A stretch of DNA of 64,000 bases from Chitinophaga polysaccharea. Its GTDB lineage: Bacteria > Bacteroidota > Bacteroidia > Chitinophagales > Chitinophagaceae. The notes under the pieces were generated by a model that did no database searches, had not been told where the DNA came from, and was given only the letters and a program-made list of their open reading frames with translations. Positions 36,373 through 45,745 of this stretch are shown one piece after another. Every line of letters begins with the position of its first letter. Positions within the stretch are counted from its first letter, which is position 1. Position numbers and translations under genes: made by a program. The stretch is taken from the NCBI RefSeq assembly GCF_902150045.1, contig NZ_CABFVU010000001.1, positions 1-64,000 of the forward strand, written 5' to 3'.

Positions 36373-36656
36373 GCTTTCAGTTGCTGCCGGGAAACTTTAA
36401 AGCTGTAGCCATCGAAACGGCTTAACCCGTCGTACGTGCCGAACCACATAAAACCGTAACGGTCTTTATGGATACAGGTAACGGAATTATTAGACAGCCC
36501 CCGCTCAATGCCAAGATGACTGATAGGCTGCTGTTGTGCCCTTGCATCAATGCATACAGCCAGCAACAACAGGAATAGGTATATAATGCTAGTACGTGGA
36601 TAAGTATAGATCACTTCTTCGTGCTTTGAAGAGCATCTTTTATAAGATGCCTTCAA
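36318..36656 (-). pseudogene. Hybrid two-component sensor (HTCS), N-terminal stump
   Basis: 112 codons. Signal peptide/TM IIYLFLLLLAVCIDARAQ, then ISHLGIERGLSNNSVTCIHKD, RYGFMWFGTYDGLSRFDGYSF, the first blade of the reg_prop beta-propeller of Bacteroidota HTCS regulators. Around residue 97 (nt ~36365) it changes into out-of-frame SusC sequence. About 1200-1300 residues (propeller, kinase, receiver, AraC) are gone. Confidence 0.75.
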
Positions 36657-36709
36657 CCAAGATAATAATTAAATGTTAATATGACAACAATAAGTCATCT
36701 TCAGGCTGA

Positions 36710-37834
36710 CTAAACTTTAATATATATCTTCCTCCTGTCCATTATATATCCTATCAGCCATATTATCAACATATAAATAACAGCGAAGAGCAGAGAGGCA
36801 TTTTTGGGAGATAACCAACTGGTAAAACCTTCCCTGTAAATCACTCCTTTCACGGATGATCCATCAACGCGTATAATGCCCGCCAATACAATCAGCATGG
36901 CCGCAATGATGTATATGAACAGGGGATTTTTGCCGAATACTTCAAAAAAATACGCCCACTTGCGAAGCCATTCTATCTCTACAATAGTGATCAGTACTGC
37001 CAGCACCAACAATACAATCCCCGTGGCATACAACACATAGGAACTGGTCCACAATGGTTTATTAATAGGGAAAAACAGGCCCCATAACAACCCTGCTCCT
37101 GCCATCAATGCTCCAGCCAGTAACAGCTTCATGATACCGCTACGATGTTTTCCATGCCGCTGCACAAAACCACCTGTGAGGTATCCGGCGATCACATTCA
37201 CTACTGCAGGGAAAGTGCTCAGCAATCCCAGCGGATCAAACGGGAACCCGTAATGCCTATAGATGTTTCGGGGAGATAAATAAAGCCTGTCTAACCGGCC
37301 TACCGCATTGCCTTCCATACTATAACGGTCGGGCGGCGTACCAAAATAATATAACACCAGCCAGTACAACAGCAGTATGAATACACTGCTTGTAATGAGT
37401 GCGCGTTTATTCATGTATCGGATCATAAACGCTGCGATACAGTAACAAACGGCAATACGTTGCAATACGCCCCATAGCCTGGCATCAGCCAGGCTTCTCC
37501 ATACATAATGTCCTTCCTCAAACTGTACAAAAGGGAAAACGCCCAGCAATATGCCGATAATAAAAATGATGAATGTGCGCCTGAGTACCTTGCCTGCAAA
37601 TGCAGTATAGGAAAGGCTGTTCAACTTTCCAACACTGAAGCTGAGGGCATTCCCTGCCACGAAAAGAAAAGAGGGGAACACCAGGTCTGTAACGGTACAA
37701 CCGTTCCAGTCGGAATGTTTCAAAGGCGCATAAATGGCGCTCCAGTTACCCGGTGTATTCACTATTATCATAAAAGCAATGGTCATTCCCCTGAGTACAT
37801 CCAATGCCAGGTATCTTTCCGGTACAGCCTTCAT
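36710..37834 (-). CDS. DUF5009/HGSNAT-like membrane acetyltransferase
   Basis: 374 residues with about ten TM helices. It opens RYLALDVLRGMTIAFMIIVNTPG and DLVFPSFLFVAGNALSFS, the pattern of heparan-alpha-glucosaminide N-acetyltransferase homologues (NagX/DUF5009) found in Bacteroidota glycan loci. It could acetylate glucosamine residues across the membrane. It is the last gene of the chitin operon, 72 nt after the CBM9-like gene. Confidence 0.8.
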   Translation of the reverse strand: MKAVPERYLALDVLRGMTIAFMIIVNTPGNWSAIYAPLKHSDWNGCTVTDLVFPSFLFVAGNALSFSVGKLNSLSYTAFAGKVLRRTFIIFIIGILLGVFPFVQFEEGHYVWRSLADARLWGVLQRIAVCYCIAAFMIRYMNKRALITSSVFILLLYWLVLYYFGTPPDRYSMEGNAVGRLDRLYLSPRNIYRHYGFPFDPLGLLSTFPAVVNVIAGYLTGGFVQRHGKHRSGIMKLLLAGALMAGAGLLWGLFFPINKPLWTSSYVLYATGIVLLVLAVLITIVEIEWLRKWAYFFEVFGKNPLFIYIIAAMLIVLAGIIRVDGSSVKGVIYREGFTSWLSPKNASLLFAVIYMLIIWLIGYIMDRRKIYIKV

Positions 37835-37906
37835 ATTTAACTAAGATAAAGGGGTAAATTTAAACTCATGTATAATAATTTCCACCGCATTGCAGTACAT
37901 TATTAG

Positions 37907-38551
37907 TTAGAGAAAACAGATCTCCGCAAAATCTTCCTGGCGATGAAAATCAGGCATAGCGGCCTTTACATCGTTCCAGGTCAGAAAATGAGGAGCAGGC
38001 ATCTCATCTCCGCATTTGTAAAAATTACCTTTCACTTTCATCGCTTTGAGCCTGGCAATGTGATGATAACTGAACACGGCTACAGGTATCACTACAGTTA
38101 ATTCCCACATAAACGACCTCCTGCCATTCGCTACCGCTGAAGTAATGTGGGTGGCCGTTGCAATAAGATCTGTAGCGGTAACAGGCAGTGGCGCCCTGTT
38201 ATCACGGCTTGATCCAAAACCTGCCTTACACCAGCCGATACAATTAAACTCCAGGTTATAATAGTTCCCGTTATCATCACAGGCAACAAAAAATTCCACA
38301 CAGCTGTCTTTATGAATATCCCCGTTGGTAGAAGCGGCTGCCAGCAGGTGGCTTTCCTTCACATAATATTTCAGCAAAATAGCATCTTCACTATGCGCCA
38401 TGGAAAATGCAGCCCTCACCGTGTGTTCGTACTGCGGCCAGGGGTTACAGCTGATGGGCACCGGCGGCAACCCGTCGAGCAGCACGCTGACAGCGGCTGG
38501 CGCGGGCTTGCCATCCAATGGAATAAAGGGCACCTCCAGTTTTCGCATCAT
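37907..38551 (-). CDS. CBM9-like carbohydrate-binding protein
   Basis: 214 residues, no signal peptide. DAILLKYYVKESHLLAAAS, KDSCVEFFVACDDNGNYYNLEFN and FMWELTVVIP are strands of the CBM9/DOMON-like fold seen in Bacteroidota proteins labelled 'carbohydrate-binding family 9-like'. Cytoplasmic location is odd for a binding module. Its ATG overlaps the nagB stop by 4 nt, so it is part of the operon. Confidence 0.7.
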   Translation of the reverse strand: MMRKLEVPFIPLDGKPAPAAVSVLLDGLPPVPISCNPWPQYEHTVRAAFSMAHSEDAILLKYYVKESHLLAAASTNGDIHKDSCVEFFVACDDNGNYYNLEFNCIGWCKAGFGSSRDNRAPLPVTATDLIATATHITSAVANGRRSFMWELTVVIPVAVFSYHHIARLKAMKVKGNFYKCGDEMPAPHFLTWNDVKAAMPDFHRQEDFAEICFL

Positions 38552-39321
38552 CCTTTTTTTTGAATGCTTAACTGATCACTGCTCTGCGCATCCAGGAAAA
38601 GCGTTGCCCCACTGTGATTCCGCAGAATAGTAGAAGGATGCTGTGGCTGTATGTTTTGGTGAATAGTATCATATACTGCCATTGCTTTCCTTACGCCGGG
38701 CACTACACAAAAAATATGCGGCGCCTGCAGCAAAGAAGGGATCGTTAATGTAACTGCATGTGTGGGCACTGCTGCCAGCGTGGCAAAACAACCATCATTC
38801 ACCTGCTGCTGCCGGCATACTTCATCCAGCTCAACTATTTTCACCGGCAGCGGATCATTAAAATCCGCCACGGGTGGATCGTTGAAAGCCAGGTGACCGT
38901 TCTCCCCTATCCCCATGCACACTATATCTGCAGGATGGGCTTGTAACAGGCAGCCGTACTTTACACAGGCCGCTTCGGTACCGCTTCCATCTATATAATT
39001 TACAGTACGGAAAGGCAGGAGATCGAAGATCCGTTGCTTCAGAAAATTACCAAATCCCTGTGGCGCATCAGCCGGCAGGCCAATATATTCATCCATATGA
39101 AAAGCATGCACGCGGCTCCACTCAATGCCGGTTTCCTTCACCAGTGCTTCCAACATCTCGTCCTGGGAAGGCGCTGCCGCAAAAATGATACTGACTGCTT
39201 CTTTCTGCTCCAGCAAACGCCGGAGTGTGGCCGATATCATTGCTGCGGCGGCATTACCCATTGCCCTCCGTTCAGGATAAATTTTCACTGTTAACTGCCC
39301 TGCTTTAAATTCCTTTATCAT
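38548..39321 (-). CDS. nagB: Glucosamine-6-phosphate deaminase
   Basis: 257 residues, the size of NagB. Visible motifs: VHAFHMDEYIGLP (catalytic Asp), GIGENGHLAFNDPP (catalytic Asp/His/Glu region), and TLTIPSLLQAPHIFCVVPG. Converts glucosamine-6-phosphate to fructose-6-phosphate and ammonia in the cytoplasm. It follows nagA by 7 nt and overlaps the CBM9-like gene by 4 nt. Confidence 0.9.
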   Translation of the reverse strand: MIKEFKAGQLTVKIYPERRAMGNAAAAMISATLRRLLEQKEAVSIIFAAAPSQDEMLEALVKETGIEWSRVHAFHMDEYIGLPADAPQGFGNFLKQRIFDLLPFRTVNYIDGSGTEAACVKYGCLLQAHPADIVCMGIGENGHLAFNDPPVADFNDPLPVKIVELDEVCRQQQVNDGCFATLAAVPTHAVTLTIPSLLQAPHIFCVVPGVRKAMAVYDTIHQNIQPQHPSTILRNHSGATLFLDAQSSDQLSIQKKG

Positions 39322-39328
39322 GTTTGTT

Positions 39329-40540
39329 TTATTTAATGAGATGACCGGAAAGATTTTCTTCCGTCATGTGCACGATGTTACCGTTTACAATAGTAACATC
39401 GATGTGTATGTTGTTGCCGAGGATGACCACATCGGCGTCTTTCCCTTTTACCAGTGTTCCTTTCCTGTTTTGTATGCCCAGGATAGTGGCTGGTGTTTCA
39501 CTCATCATCCTTACAGCATCCCGGAGGGGTACCTCCGCCAGTTCTATCATGTTGCGAACCAGGCGGTCCGCGGTAGCCACACTACCCGCAAAAGCGCTGC
39601 GGTCCGGCAGTTTGGCCACACCATCTTCCACCATTACCTCCAGCCCGTTTCTATAGCTGCCCAATACGGAGGGTCCTTCGGGCATAGCGGCGGCGCGCAT
39701 GGCATCTGTAATCAGTGCCGTACGTTCAGGCCCTTTGATCTTATACACCAGCTTCAGCAAAGGCGGGGGCAAATGAATACCGTCGGCAATGATCTCTACC
39801 GTCATGCCTTCCAGGAGATAGGCGCTTTCAATGACGCCGGCATACCGGAATGCATTGCGCCGGGAAACACCCGACATACAGGAATAAAAATGCGTGGCAT
39901 GTGTAAACCCTGCTTCATATCCTTTTACTACTTCATCATAAACGGCATCTGTATGCGCCAGCGCAGCCAGGATATTCCTGCCGGTCAAATACCTCCCGAA
40001 TGCCAGCGCGCCAGGTAATTCCGGCGCAGCGCTCCATCTTTTAATGGCGTTGGAACGGGAAAGTATTTCCGTATATTCTTCCGGGTCAGGATCACGGATA
40101 TAACGTGGATCCTGGGCGCCTTTCTGTTGCATGGAAAAGTAGGGGCCTTCAATATGGAGCCCTGCAAAGGCGGCGCCACGATGGTTTTGCTTATCGGCCT
40201 GCTCATAGATACGGAGCGTATCCAGCAGATCCTGCTTGTCGCAACTCAGGGTGGTAGGCATCATGGCGGTGGTGCCATACCGGGCATGAGTGGCGGCAAT
40301 CTGCAAAAATGCCTCCAGCGTGTTGTCCATAAAATCATGACCGCCCCCTCCATGCACATGCATATCAATAAACCCGGGTGCAATATATTTTCCACGGGCA
40401 TCCATTTCTATCGCGCCGGGTACATCAATGTTCCTGTCGCTTACTTCTTCAATTATACCATCCGCAATAATCACGCAGCCATCTTTAATGGTGCGCTGTG
40501 GTGTAAGCACTGTACCGTTATATATCTTCAGGTATTTCAT
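39329..40540 (-). CDS. nagA: N-acetylglucosamine-6-phosphate deacetylase
   Basis: 403 residues of the amidohydrolase superfamily. Metal and active-site residues appear in FIDMHVHGGGGHDFMD, HIEGPYFSMQQKGAQDP (Glu), LAHTDAVYDE (His), THFYSCMSG (His) and ITDAMRAAAMPEG (catalytic Asp). Removes acetate from GlcNAc-6-P ahead of NagB. The ATG overlaps the permease stop by 4 nt. Confidence 0.93.
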   Translation of the reverse strand: MKYLKIYNGTVLTPQRTIKDGCVIIADGIIEEVSDRNIDVPGAIEMDARGKYIAPGFIDMHVHGGGGHDFMDNTLEAFLQIAATHARYGTTAMMPTTLSCDKQDLLDTLRIYEQADKQNHRGAAFAGLHIEGPYFSMQQKGAQDPRYIRDPDPEEYTEILSRSNAIKRWSAAPELPGALAFGRYLTGRNILAALAHTDAVYDEVVKGYEAGFTHATHFYSCMSGVSRRNAFRYAGVIESAYLLEGMTVEIIADGIHLPPPLLKLVYKIKGPERTALITDAMRAAAMPEGPSVLGSYRNGLEVMVEDGVAKLPDRSAFAGSVATADRLVRNMIELAEVPLRDAVRMMSETPATILGIQNRKGTLVKGKDADVVILGNNIHIDVTIVNGNIVHMTEENLSGHLIK

Positions 40541-41871
40541 TTTTCAATCCCGGTTTTATGTTTCCAGCTCCTCATACCATAGGCATAAAAAGCATAAAAG
40601 ATCAGGTAAGCATAACAAGGCAGCAATACCAGGTAAGCAGCCCGCAGGCCATATTTATCGGCCCAATAGCCATACAGCAACGGCAGGATGGCATTGCCGC
40701 ACAGCCCCATCACCAGCAGTGATGCGCCTGTTTTTATAAACCGCCCAAGGCCATCAAGCGCCAGCGGCCATATACCCGCCCATATCATGGAATTGGCGAA
40801 CCCGAGCAATACAATACACCAAACAGATACATCTGTACGGTGTCCTAACAAGTTCACTTCACCATGGATAAGCGGGATCATACAGCTGAATAAAAGTCCC
40901 AGTAAGGTACAGATACGGAGCGCGGTGAGCTGCGACAAAAACCTTGGGATCAATAATATGCCCAGTATATACCCCGTAATGGTGGCCGATAGCGTATACG
41001 ACGGAAATGTTTTCGCTTCCAGGAAAGGCATGCCCATACCGGATGCATAATTGATTATACTATCTACCGCTATCACCTGCGATCCCACGTGAAAAAAAAT
41101 AGCTACCGCCCCCAATACCAGGTGAGGGAAATCCAATACACTCTTCCTGTTCGTATGCAATGCACCGGATACGGTATCTTGTTTATCGGTATCTATTTCC
41201 GGTAAAGGAGAAAACCTGATCATCAACCCCAGCAAAAACAAAACAGCTGTTACCACTGCATAAGGCGTTACCACCCGCTGGATCAGCTGATCCAGCACCA
41301 CAGCTTTTTCCGGGTAGGGCATCCCGTCCAGCTCCTTAAAAAGCGTTTGATCACCAGGACGGATAACAGCTACTGCAAATAAAAGCGGCGCCAGTATACC
41401 GGCGGCTTTATTACATATGCCCATAATGCTGAACCGTTGCGCTGCCCGCTCTCTATCGCCAAGTATGGTAATGTAGGGATTGGCGGCGGTTTGCAGGATA
41501 GCCAGACCAAGTCCTGTTGTGAAAAGGCCGGCCAGGAAAAGCGGGTATGCCCTCATCATACCGGCAGGCACAAATAACAAGGTACCGGAGGCCATTATCC
41601 AGAAACCGGTCATCATCCCTTTCCGGAACCCGGTTCTCTTCAGCAGGTAAGCGGCGGGTAGCGACATTACCAGGTAAGCAATGTAAAATGCAAAAGCTAC
41701 CAGGTACGATTGAAAATTATTCAGCTCACAACCAATCTTAAAGTAAGGGATCAGGATAGCATTGATCCAGGTCACCATCCCGAAAATAAAAAACATCAAC
41801 CCGATGATCACAATCGGGACGGTATCGTTTCTCTTCTTCACCAGCACTGCGGGCATATTCATTTGTGTCAT
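40537..41871 (-). CDS. Sugar MFS permease (NagP/FucP-like)
   Basis: 444 residues with 12 TM segments. FGMVTWINAILIPYFKIGCELN and LVAFAFYIAYLVMSLPAAYLLKRTGFRKGM are typical of the FucP/GluP family of MFS permeases used by Bacteroidota for hexoses and GlcNAc. Position between GH20 and nagA makes GlcNAc uptake across the inner membrane the likely role. 4-nt overlaps on both sides. A phosphorylating step is still needed, but no kinase is in the operon. Confidence 0.85.
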   Translation of the reverse strand: MTQMNMPAVLVKKRNDTVPIVIIGLMFFIFGMVTWINAILIPYFKIGCELNNFQSYLVAFAFYIAYLVMSLPAAYLLKRTGFRKGMMTGFWIMASGTLLFVPAGMMRAYPLFLAGLFTTGLGLAILQTAANPYITILGDRERAAQRFSIMGICNKAAGILAPLLFAVAVIRPGDQTLFKELDGMPYPEKAVVLDQLIQRVVTPYAVVTAVLFLLGLMIRFSPLPEIDTDKQDTVSGALHTNRKSVLDFPHLVLGAVAIFFHVGSQVIAVDSIINYASGMGMPFLEAKTFPSYTLSATITGYILGILLIPRFLSQLTALRICTLLGLLFSCMIPLIHGEVNLLGHRTDVSVWCIVLLGFANSMIWAGIWPLALDGLGRFIKTGASLLVMGLCGNAILPLLYGYWADKYGLRAAYLVLLPCYAYLIFYAFYAYGMRSWKHKTGIEK

Positions 41872-43397
41872 TTGTTAGCTTCCAGCTTATTTTTTAACAG
41901 GTTCCATCTTTCATTACGCAAGGTATTCTCCGTGTTGATCTCCGAGGGATATAACACATCTTTGTTCATCTGCGCGAAACGCTCATTCAACTGTTCCGGT
42001 TGCAGGTTGTTCAACTGTTGCAGTAAAGCAGGCGCTTTGTCGCGCGTATAATTCACGTCATTCATCTTAGCTTCTACAATCAAACAGGACAGGTAAAAGA
42101 TCCTGATATCATTCATTAACCCGAAATGCGCAAAGCCGGACCGGTTTTTAACCGGTTTAAGGGAACGTAGCACTGCAGCGGTTTCCCTGGCACTGTCCAG
42201 CAAAGCAGTGAGGGATACTCCCTGCTTCACTACCATCCCCTGCGATACTTCATAAGGCGCTTTCTTCAGTGCATTCCAGAATGTCATAGCCTGCGCGTCG
42301 TTAAAGCCATACATCCGGCGGCAATAACCGGTAATGAACTGCGATGCATCCAACGGTGCGGTGGTACGCAAACTTTCAAAATAAGCGGCTATGAGCATAT
42401 CAAAACCAGTGATAGGATACACCCTGCGGATAGCATACAGATCGGTAATATCAGTAGCCGTTTCAAATACAGGGGAATACAGGCCGGAGGTAGACCAGGA
42501 AGTCATGATCATTCCGCGATAACCCAGGGCCCGCGCCTGTGGAATGAAGTCATGGATATTTTTGAAATGCTTCTCCCAGTCGGCCAGGAAATAATTATCC
42601 GGTCCGCTCCTGAGAGCCGGCGAGCCCCATATTTCAAACCCGCTGTGCATCAGTTTTTCATGATCACCAAAACGGTGAAGGTCCCAGCCGTAATTCCAAT
42701 CGATGAAAACGGTTTGCTTAGGTAATCCCTGCAATGCATCCGGGTATTTCAGCGCAATATCCGCCCATACTACCGGTACTTTACCCAGGCTTACCACCAG
42801 CTCGCAAAGCATTTTTATATAGTCGCCATACAAACGCCCTTTACCCACCTTTTCCACCTTTTGTTTAGAGGCTTCCGAATGACCAAGCAAGTAAGTTTCG
42901 TCACCGCCAATATGGATGTAGCGGGAGGTATGTGTGGAGATAAGATCTTTATACAGATCCCTGAAAAGTGCTTTGCATTCTTCTTCTTTAACAGGATTTA
43001 CCTGTGAATAATCTTTCTGGTCTTCCCTCAGCTCCCGGTAACGCCAGTGGCGGAGGATATACTCCACATGGCCAAAGCTTTGCTGAAGGGGAATTACATC
43101 TATCCCTAATCCATTGCAGTACTTTACAAAATCCACAACTTCTTCACGCGTATAGGCATAACGGTTAGAAATAACAGCATGTTGCTGATAAGGATAGGAA
43201 GCTTCCCATTCCATCACCAGGGTGTTTATGCCATGTTCGCTTAACTGCCGTGCAAATGCTTTCAGTGCCGGCATCTTCATGACCTGTATGCGCAGGTCGA
43301 GATGAAAGCCTTTCACACGAAAAGTATCGGCCTGCCCTGCTGCTGAAAAATACATGGCCAATAATAACACCGCTGTTAATAACCGTTTTGCTTTCAT
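41868..43397 (-). CDS. GH20-like beta-N-acetylhexosaminidase
   Basis: 509 residues from the ATG at 43397, which gives a signal peptide (LLTAVLLLAMYFSAAGQ) and a 4-nt gap to the chitinase gene; an upstream ATG at 43427 would overlap it by 26 nt. The TIM barrel shows FHLDLRIQVMK, then RYIHIGGDETYLLGHS with the GH20 catalytic Asp-Glu pair. The N-terminal GH20b domain is absent, as in the short GH20 group. Likely splits chitooligosaccharides in the periplasm into GlcNAc. Confidence 0.85.
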   Translation of the reverse strand: MKAKRLLTAVLLLAMYFSAAGQADTFRVKGFHLDLRIQVMKMPALKAFARQLSEHGINTLVMEWEASYPYQQHAVISNRYAYTREEVVDFVKYCNGLGIDVIPLQQSFGHVEYILRHWRYRELREDQKDYSQVNPVKEEECKALFRDLYKDLISTHTSRYIHIGGDETYLLGHSEASKQKVEKVGKGRLYGDYIKMLCELVVSLGKVPVVWADIALKYPDALQGLPKQTVFIDWNYGWDLHRFGDHEKLMHSGFEIWGSPALRSGPDNYFLADWEKHFKNIHDFIPQARALGYRGMIMTSWSTSGLYSPVFETATDITDLYAIRRVYPITGFDMLIAAYFESLRTTAPLDASQFITGYCRRMYGFNDAQAMTFWNALKKAPYEVSQGMVVKQGVSLTALLDSARETAAVLRSLKPVKNRSGFAHFGLMNDIRIFYLSCLIVEAKMNDVNYTRDKAPALLQQLNNLQPEQLNERFAQMNKDVLYPSEINTENTLRNERWNLLKNKLEANK

Positions 43398-43401
43398 AGT
43401 G

Positions 43402-44370
43402 CTATTTATTTTTCTCAACTGTTTCATGAATTACATTCAGCAAAGAATGAGTGCCGCTGCTATCGCCCAGCAAATGCCAGATCATTACGCCACCGCCTCT
43501 TTGCAGCGCCAGCGCCGTTTTATCACGTATAGTGGGCATGCCGTTATAATAAAGCGTGCCGCCGTTGCCGGGAAACTGTATCTCATCCTGCTTTTCCGCC
43601 CCCGGGAAACGGGCGATAATATCCTTGTAGGACATAGACCTGAAAATTCTATTGGTATCCGGCAGCGGCCCGAAGCCATAACCGTAAAACGGCAGGCCAA
43701 GCACCAGTTCTTCCTTCGGTACTTTCCTTTCATGGCTCCAGTAATCCAGGTGATCCACAGCATACGACATCGGCGCATGTTGGGCAGGATCGGTTAACCG
43801 CCAGGGCCCTGTTTTATCATACGCCATCATGTTGATGAAATCAAATTGCTGCAGGGCTTTATCAGAGATCCTGTTACGGGTGTAATAGGCCAGGGCGGCG
43901 GTAAGCAGCTTACGCCGGCTCTGTAGCGGCGTTTTCAACGCCACCACAAAGTTCTCATAGTTACTGTCTATATCATCTCCCTCAATATCCACATCTATAC
44001 CATCCAGCTGGTAACGGTCTACAAATGCAATGAAGCGGTCCACCACTGCCGGCCTCCACCCGTCCGACAACAGCCGGGCATAGTAAACATGCCGGCTGCC
44101 ACCACCACAGGACATCAGTACTTTCACTTTCCTGGCATGCGCTATGCTTACTACGGTATCCAGTGCCGGAAATGCCCGGAAGTATCCGGAAGTATCCGGG
44201 TTGATAAATGCTATGTTTAAATGAGTCACCTTTCCCAGGTCCAATTTCCGCAGGTCTGATACAATATCGCCACTGGCGCGTATATAGCCCACTACTTTGA
44301 ACTGTGCCTTTACATGGGTAGTAAAGATGAGGGTAATAAGAAAGATAGAGATGCGCTGCAGTATACTCAT
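43402..44370 (-). CDS. GH18 chitinase, exported
   Basis: 322 residues: signal peptide (cleavage near THVKAQ) and a single GH18 barrel. SCGGGSRHVYYARLL is the SxGG strand, YQLDGIDVDIEGD carries the full DxxDxDxE catalytic motif, and later NMMAYD and LGLPFYGYGF complete the subsite strands. No binding module. Its ATG overlaps the stop of the upstream GH18-like lipoprotein by 4 nt. Confidence 0.9.
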   Translation of the reverse strand: MSILQRISIFLITLIFTTHVKAQFKVVGYIRASGDIVSDLRKLDLGKVTHLNIAFINPDTSGYFRAFPALDTVVSIAHARKVKVLMSCGGGSRHVYYARLLSDGWRPAVVDRFIAFVDRYQLDGIDVDIEGDDIDSNYENFVVALKTPLQSRRKLLTAALAYYTRNRISDKALQQFDFINMMAYDKTGPWRLTDPAQHAPMSYAVDHLDYWSHERKVPKEELVLGLPFYGYGFGPLPDTNRIFRSMSYKDIIARFPGAEKQDEIQFPGNGGTLYYNGMPTIRDKTALALQRGGGVMIWHLLGDSSGTHSLLNVIHETVEKNK

Positions 44371-45713
44371 TTTAATAAATTGAAGATGGTAGCGGTTAAA
44401 GAATTAGCGCCTTTTACATCATAATCGCCCGTCCAGACATATGCGCCGAGGAAACCGTTCTGCTTTAAGTAGCCTGCCTTCTGTGTAACCAGCGGCAACC
44501 CGTTGAAATATACGCCTTTTGAAATATCCGCGTATTCTTTATCGGCTGCGGTGGGTACTGCCGCCAGGATGTCCTTGTAAGGGATATAGTTATAGGATGT
44601 CCAGCCCAGGTTGTTCCCGTTGGCATCCAGCTGGTTATATCTCAGTCCGAAGGCAGGTATACCGATCACCAGCTTTGAGGCAGGATACTTTGTTTTCCAG
44701 AGCTCTGCACCAGTTACAAAGTAATTATATCCTGAAGGCTGCCCCGGTACTTTTCCCGGGCCTACATGCTGCCCGTCTTCAAATGCATGCACATTCAGCC
44801 AGGTGGCGGCGGAGAGATCGGGATAACGGCTGTAATACTGGTTAACAGGCACTGTTACGGAAATGATAGCGTTTGCGCCAAGCGCTGCGCGTAGTTCGTT
44901 CAGCAACAGGCCGGTAGCAGCAATATTATCATTGATGATGGCAGATGAAGCGTTGATGTCTGTCATCATGATGTCTACGCCATCCATTTTCTTTGCAGCA
45001 ATATAACTGGCAATGAACTTCACCAACGCCGCTCTTTTGGTGGCATCGGTGATCACTGCGCCGAAGTTGTTGCTCTGGCTCACGCTCCATCCGTCGCCGG
45101 ACAGGGCGCCGCTGATACTCAGCAATACCGGTATGCCATTCAGGTGGGCCCTGCCGGTAAGCTCTTCTGCCTTGCGGTACGGTTCTCCCTTTGATACATC
45201 CACCACGCCGGCAGCATTAATGGTGGCCACCTTATAGGCCAGGTGTGTGATAGTGCTCCAGTCGATATACTTATAACCAGCAGTATCATTCAGGTAGGCC
45301 AGTACTACGCTGGCAGCGTCTTTCTTCTTATAGGTATCAGGTATTACAAACACATCGCGATACCTGGCGGTAGTGAATCCCCCGTAAGATACTTCCAGCC
45401 GGATACGGAATGCGCCGCCTTCAGCGGCTTTGAACAGGAAACTGTCGGCAGTGGATACTTCTGCATCATTTACTTTCCAGGAGATTTTTGTTTTGCCTCC
45501 CGGGGAATATTGCAAACCGGTGAATGGCAATGTTTCCCCGATTGACATCACCCGTACGCTATCCGGGTTTTCCGGGAAAACCGACGCATCATTGAATACG
45601 CGGGGTGTAAACGGCCTGCCTTCTGCCTGTGTATCTGCCTCGTCTTTTTTACATGCGGCAAAGAAGCAGCATCCTGTTAAAAACGCCAGCAATAAATAAG
45701 TTGATCCTTTCAT
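44367..45713 (-). CDS. GH18-fold lipoprotein with lost catalytic motif, likely glycan-binding
   Basis: 448 residues. Lipobox CCFFAAC, then a PKD-like beta domain (about 45-135, KTKISWKVNDAEVSTADSFLF), then a GH18 barrel with LLSISGALSGDGWSV and LVIGIPAFGLRYN. The catalytic strand reads MDGVDIMMTD, so the Asp and Glu of DGxDxDxE are replaced by Met and Thr. It should not cleave chitin. Encoded right after SusD, the slot of SusE/surface glycan-binding proteins, it probably captures chitin at the cell surface. Confidence 0.85.
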   Translation of the reverse strand: MKGSTYLLLAFLTGCCFFAACKKDEADTQAEGRPFTPRVFNDASVFPENPDSVRVMSIGETLPFTGLQYSPGGKTKISWKVNDAEVSTADSFLFKAAEGGAFRIRLEVSYGGFTTARYRDVFVIPDTYKKKDAASVVLAYLNDTAGYKYIDWSTITHLAYKVATINAAGVVDVSKGEPYRKAEELTGRAHLNGIPVLLSISGALSGDGWSVSQSNNFGAVITDATKRAALVKFIASYIAAKKMDGVDIMMTDINASSAIINDNIAATGLLLNELRAALGANAIISVTVPVNQYYSRYPDLSAATWLNVHAFEDGQHVGPGKVPGQPSGYNYFVTGAELWKTKYPASKLVIGIPAFGLRYNQLDANGNNLGWTSYNYIPYKDILAAVPTAADKEYADISKGVYFNGLPLVTQKAGYLKQNGFLGAYVWTGDYDVKGANSLTATIFNLLK

Positions 45714-45745
45714 CAGTGAATATTTTTATACCTGTTTTTGGATAT

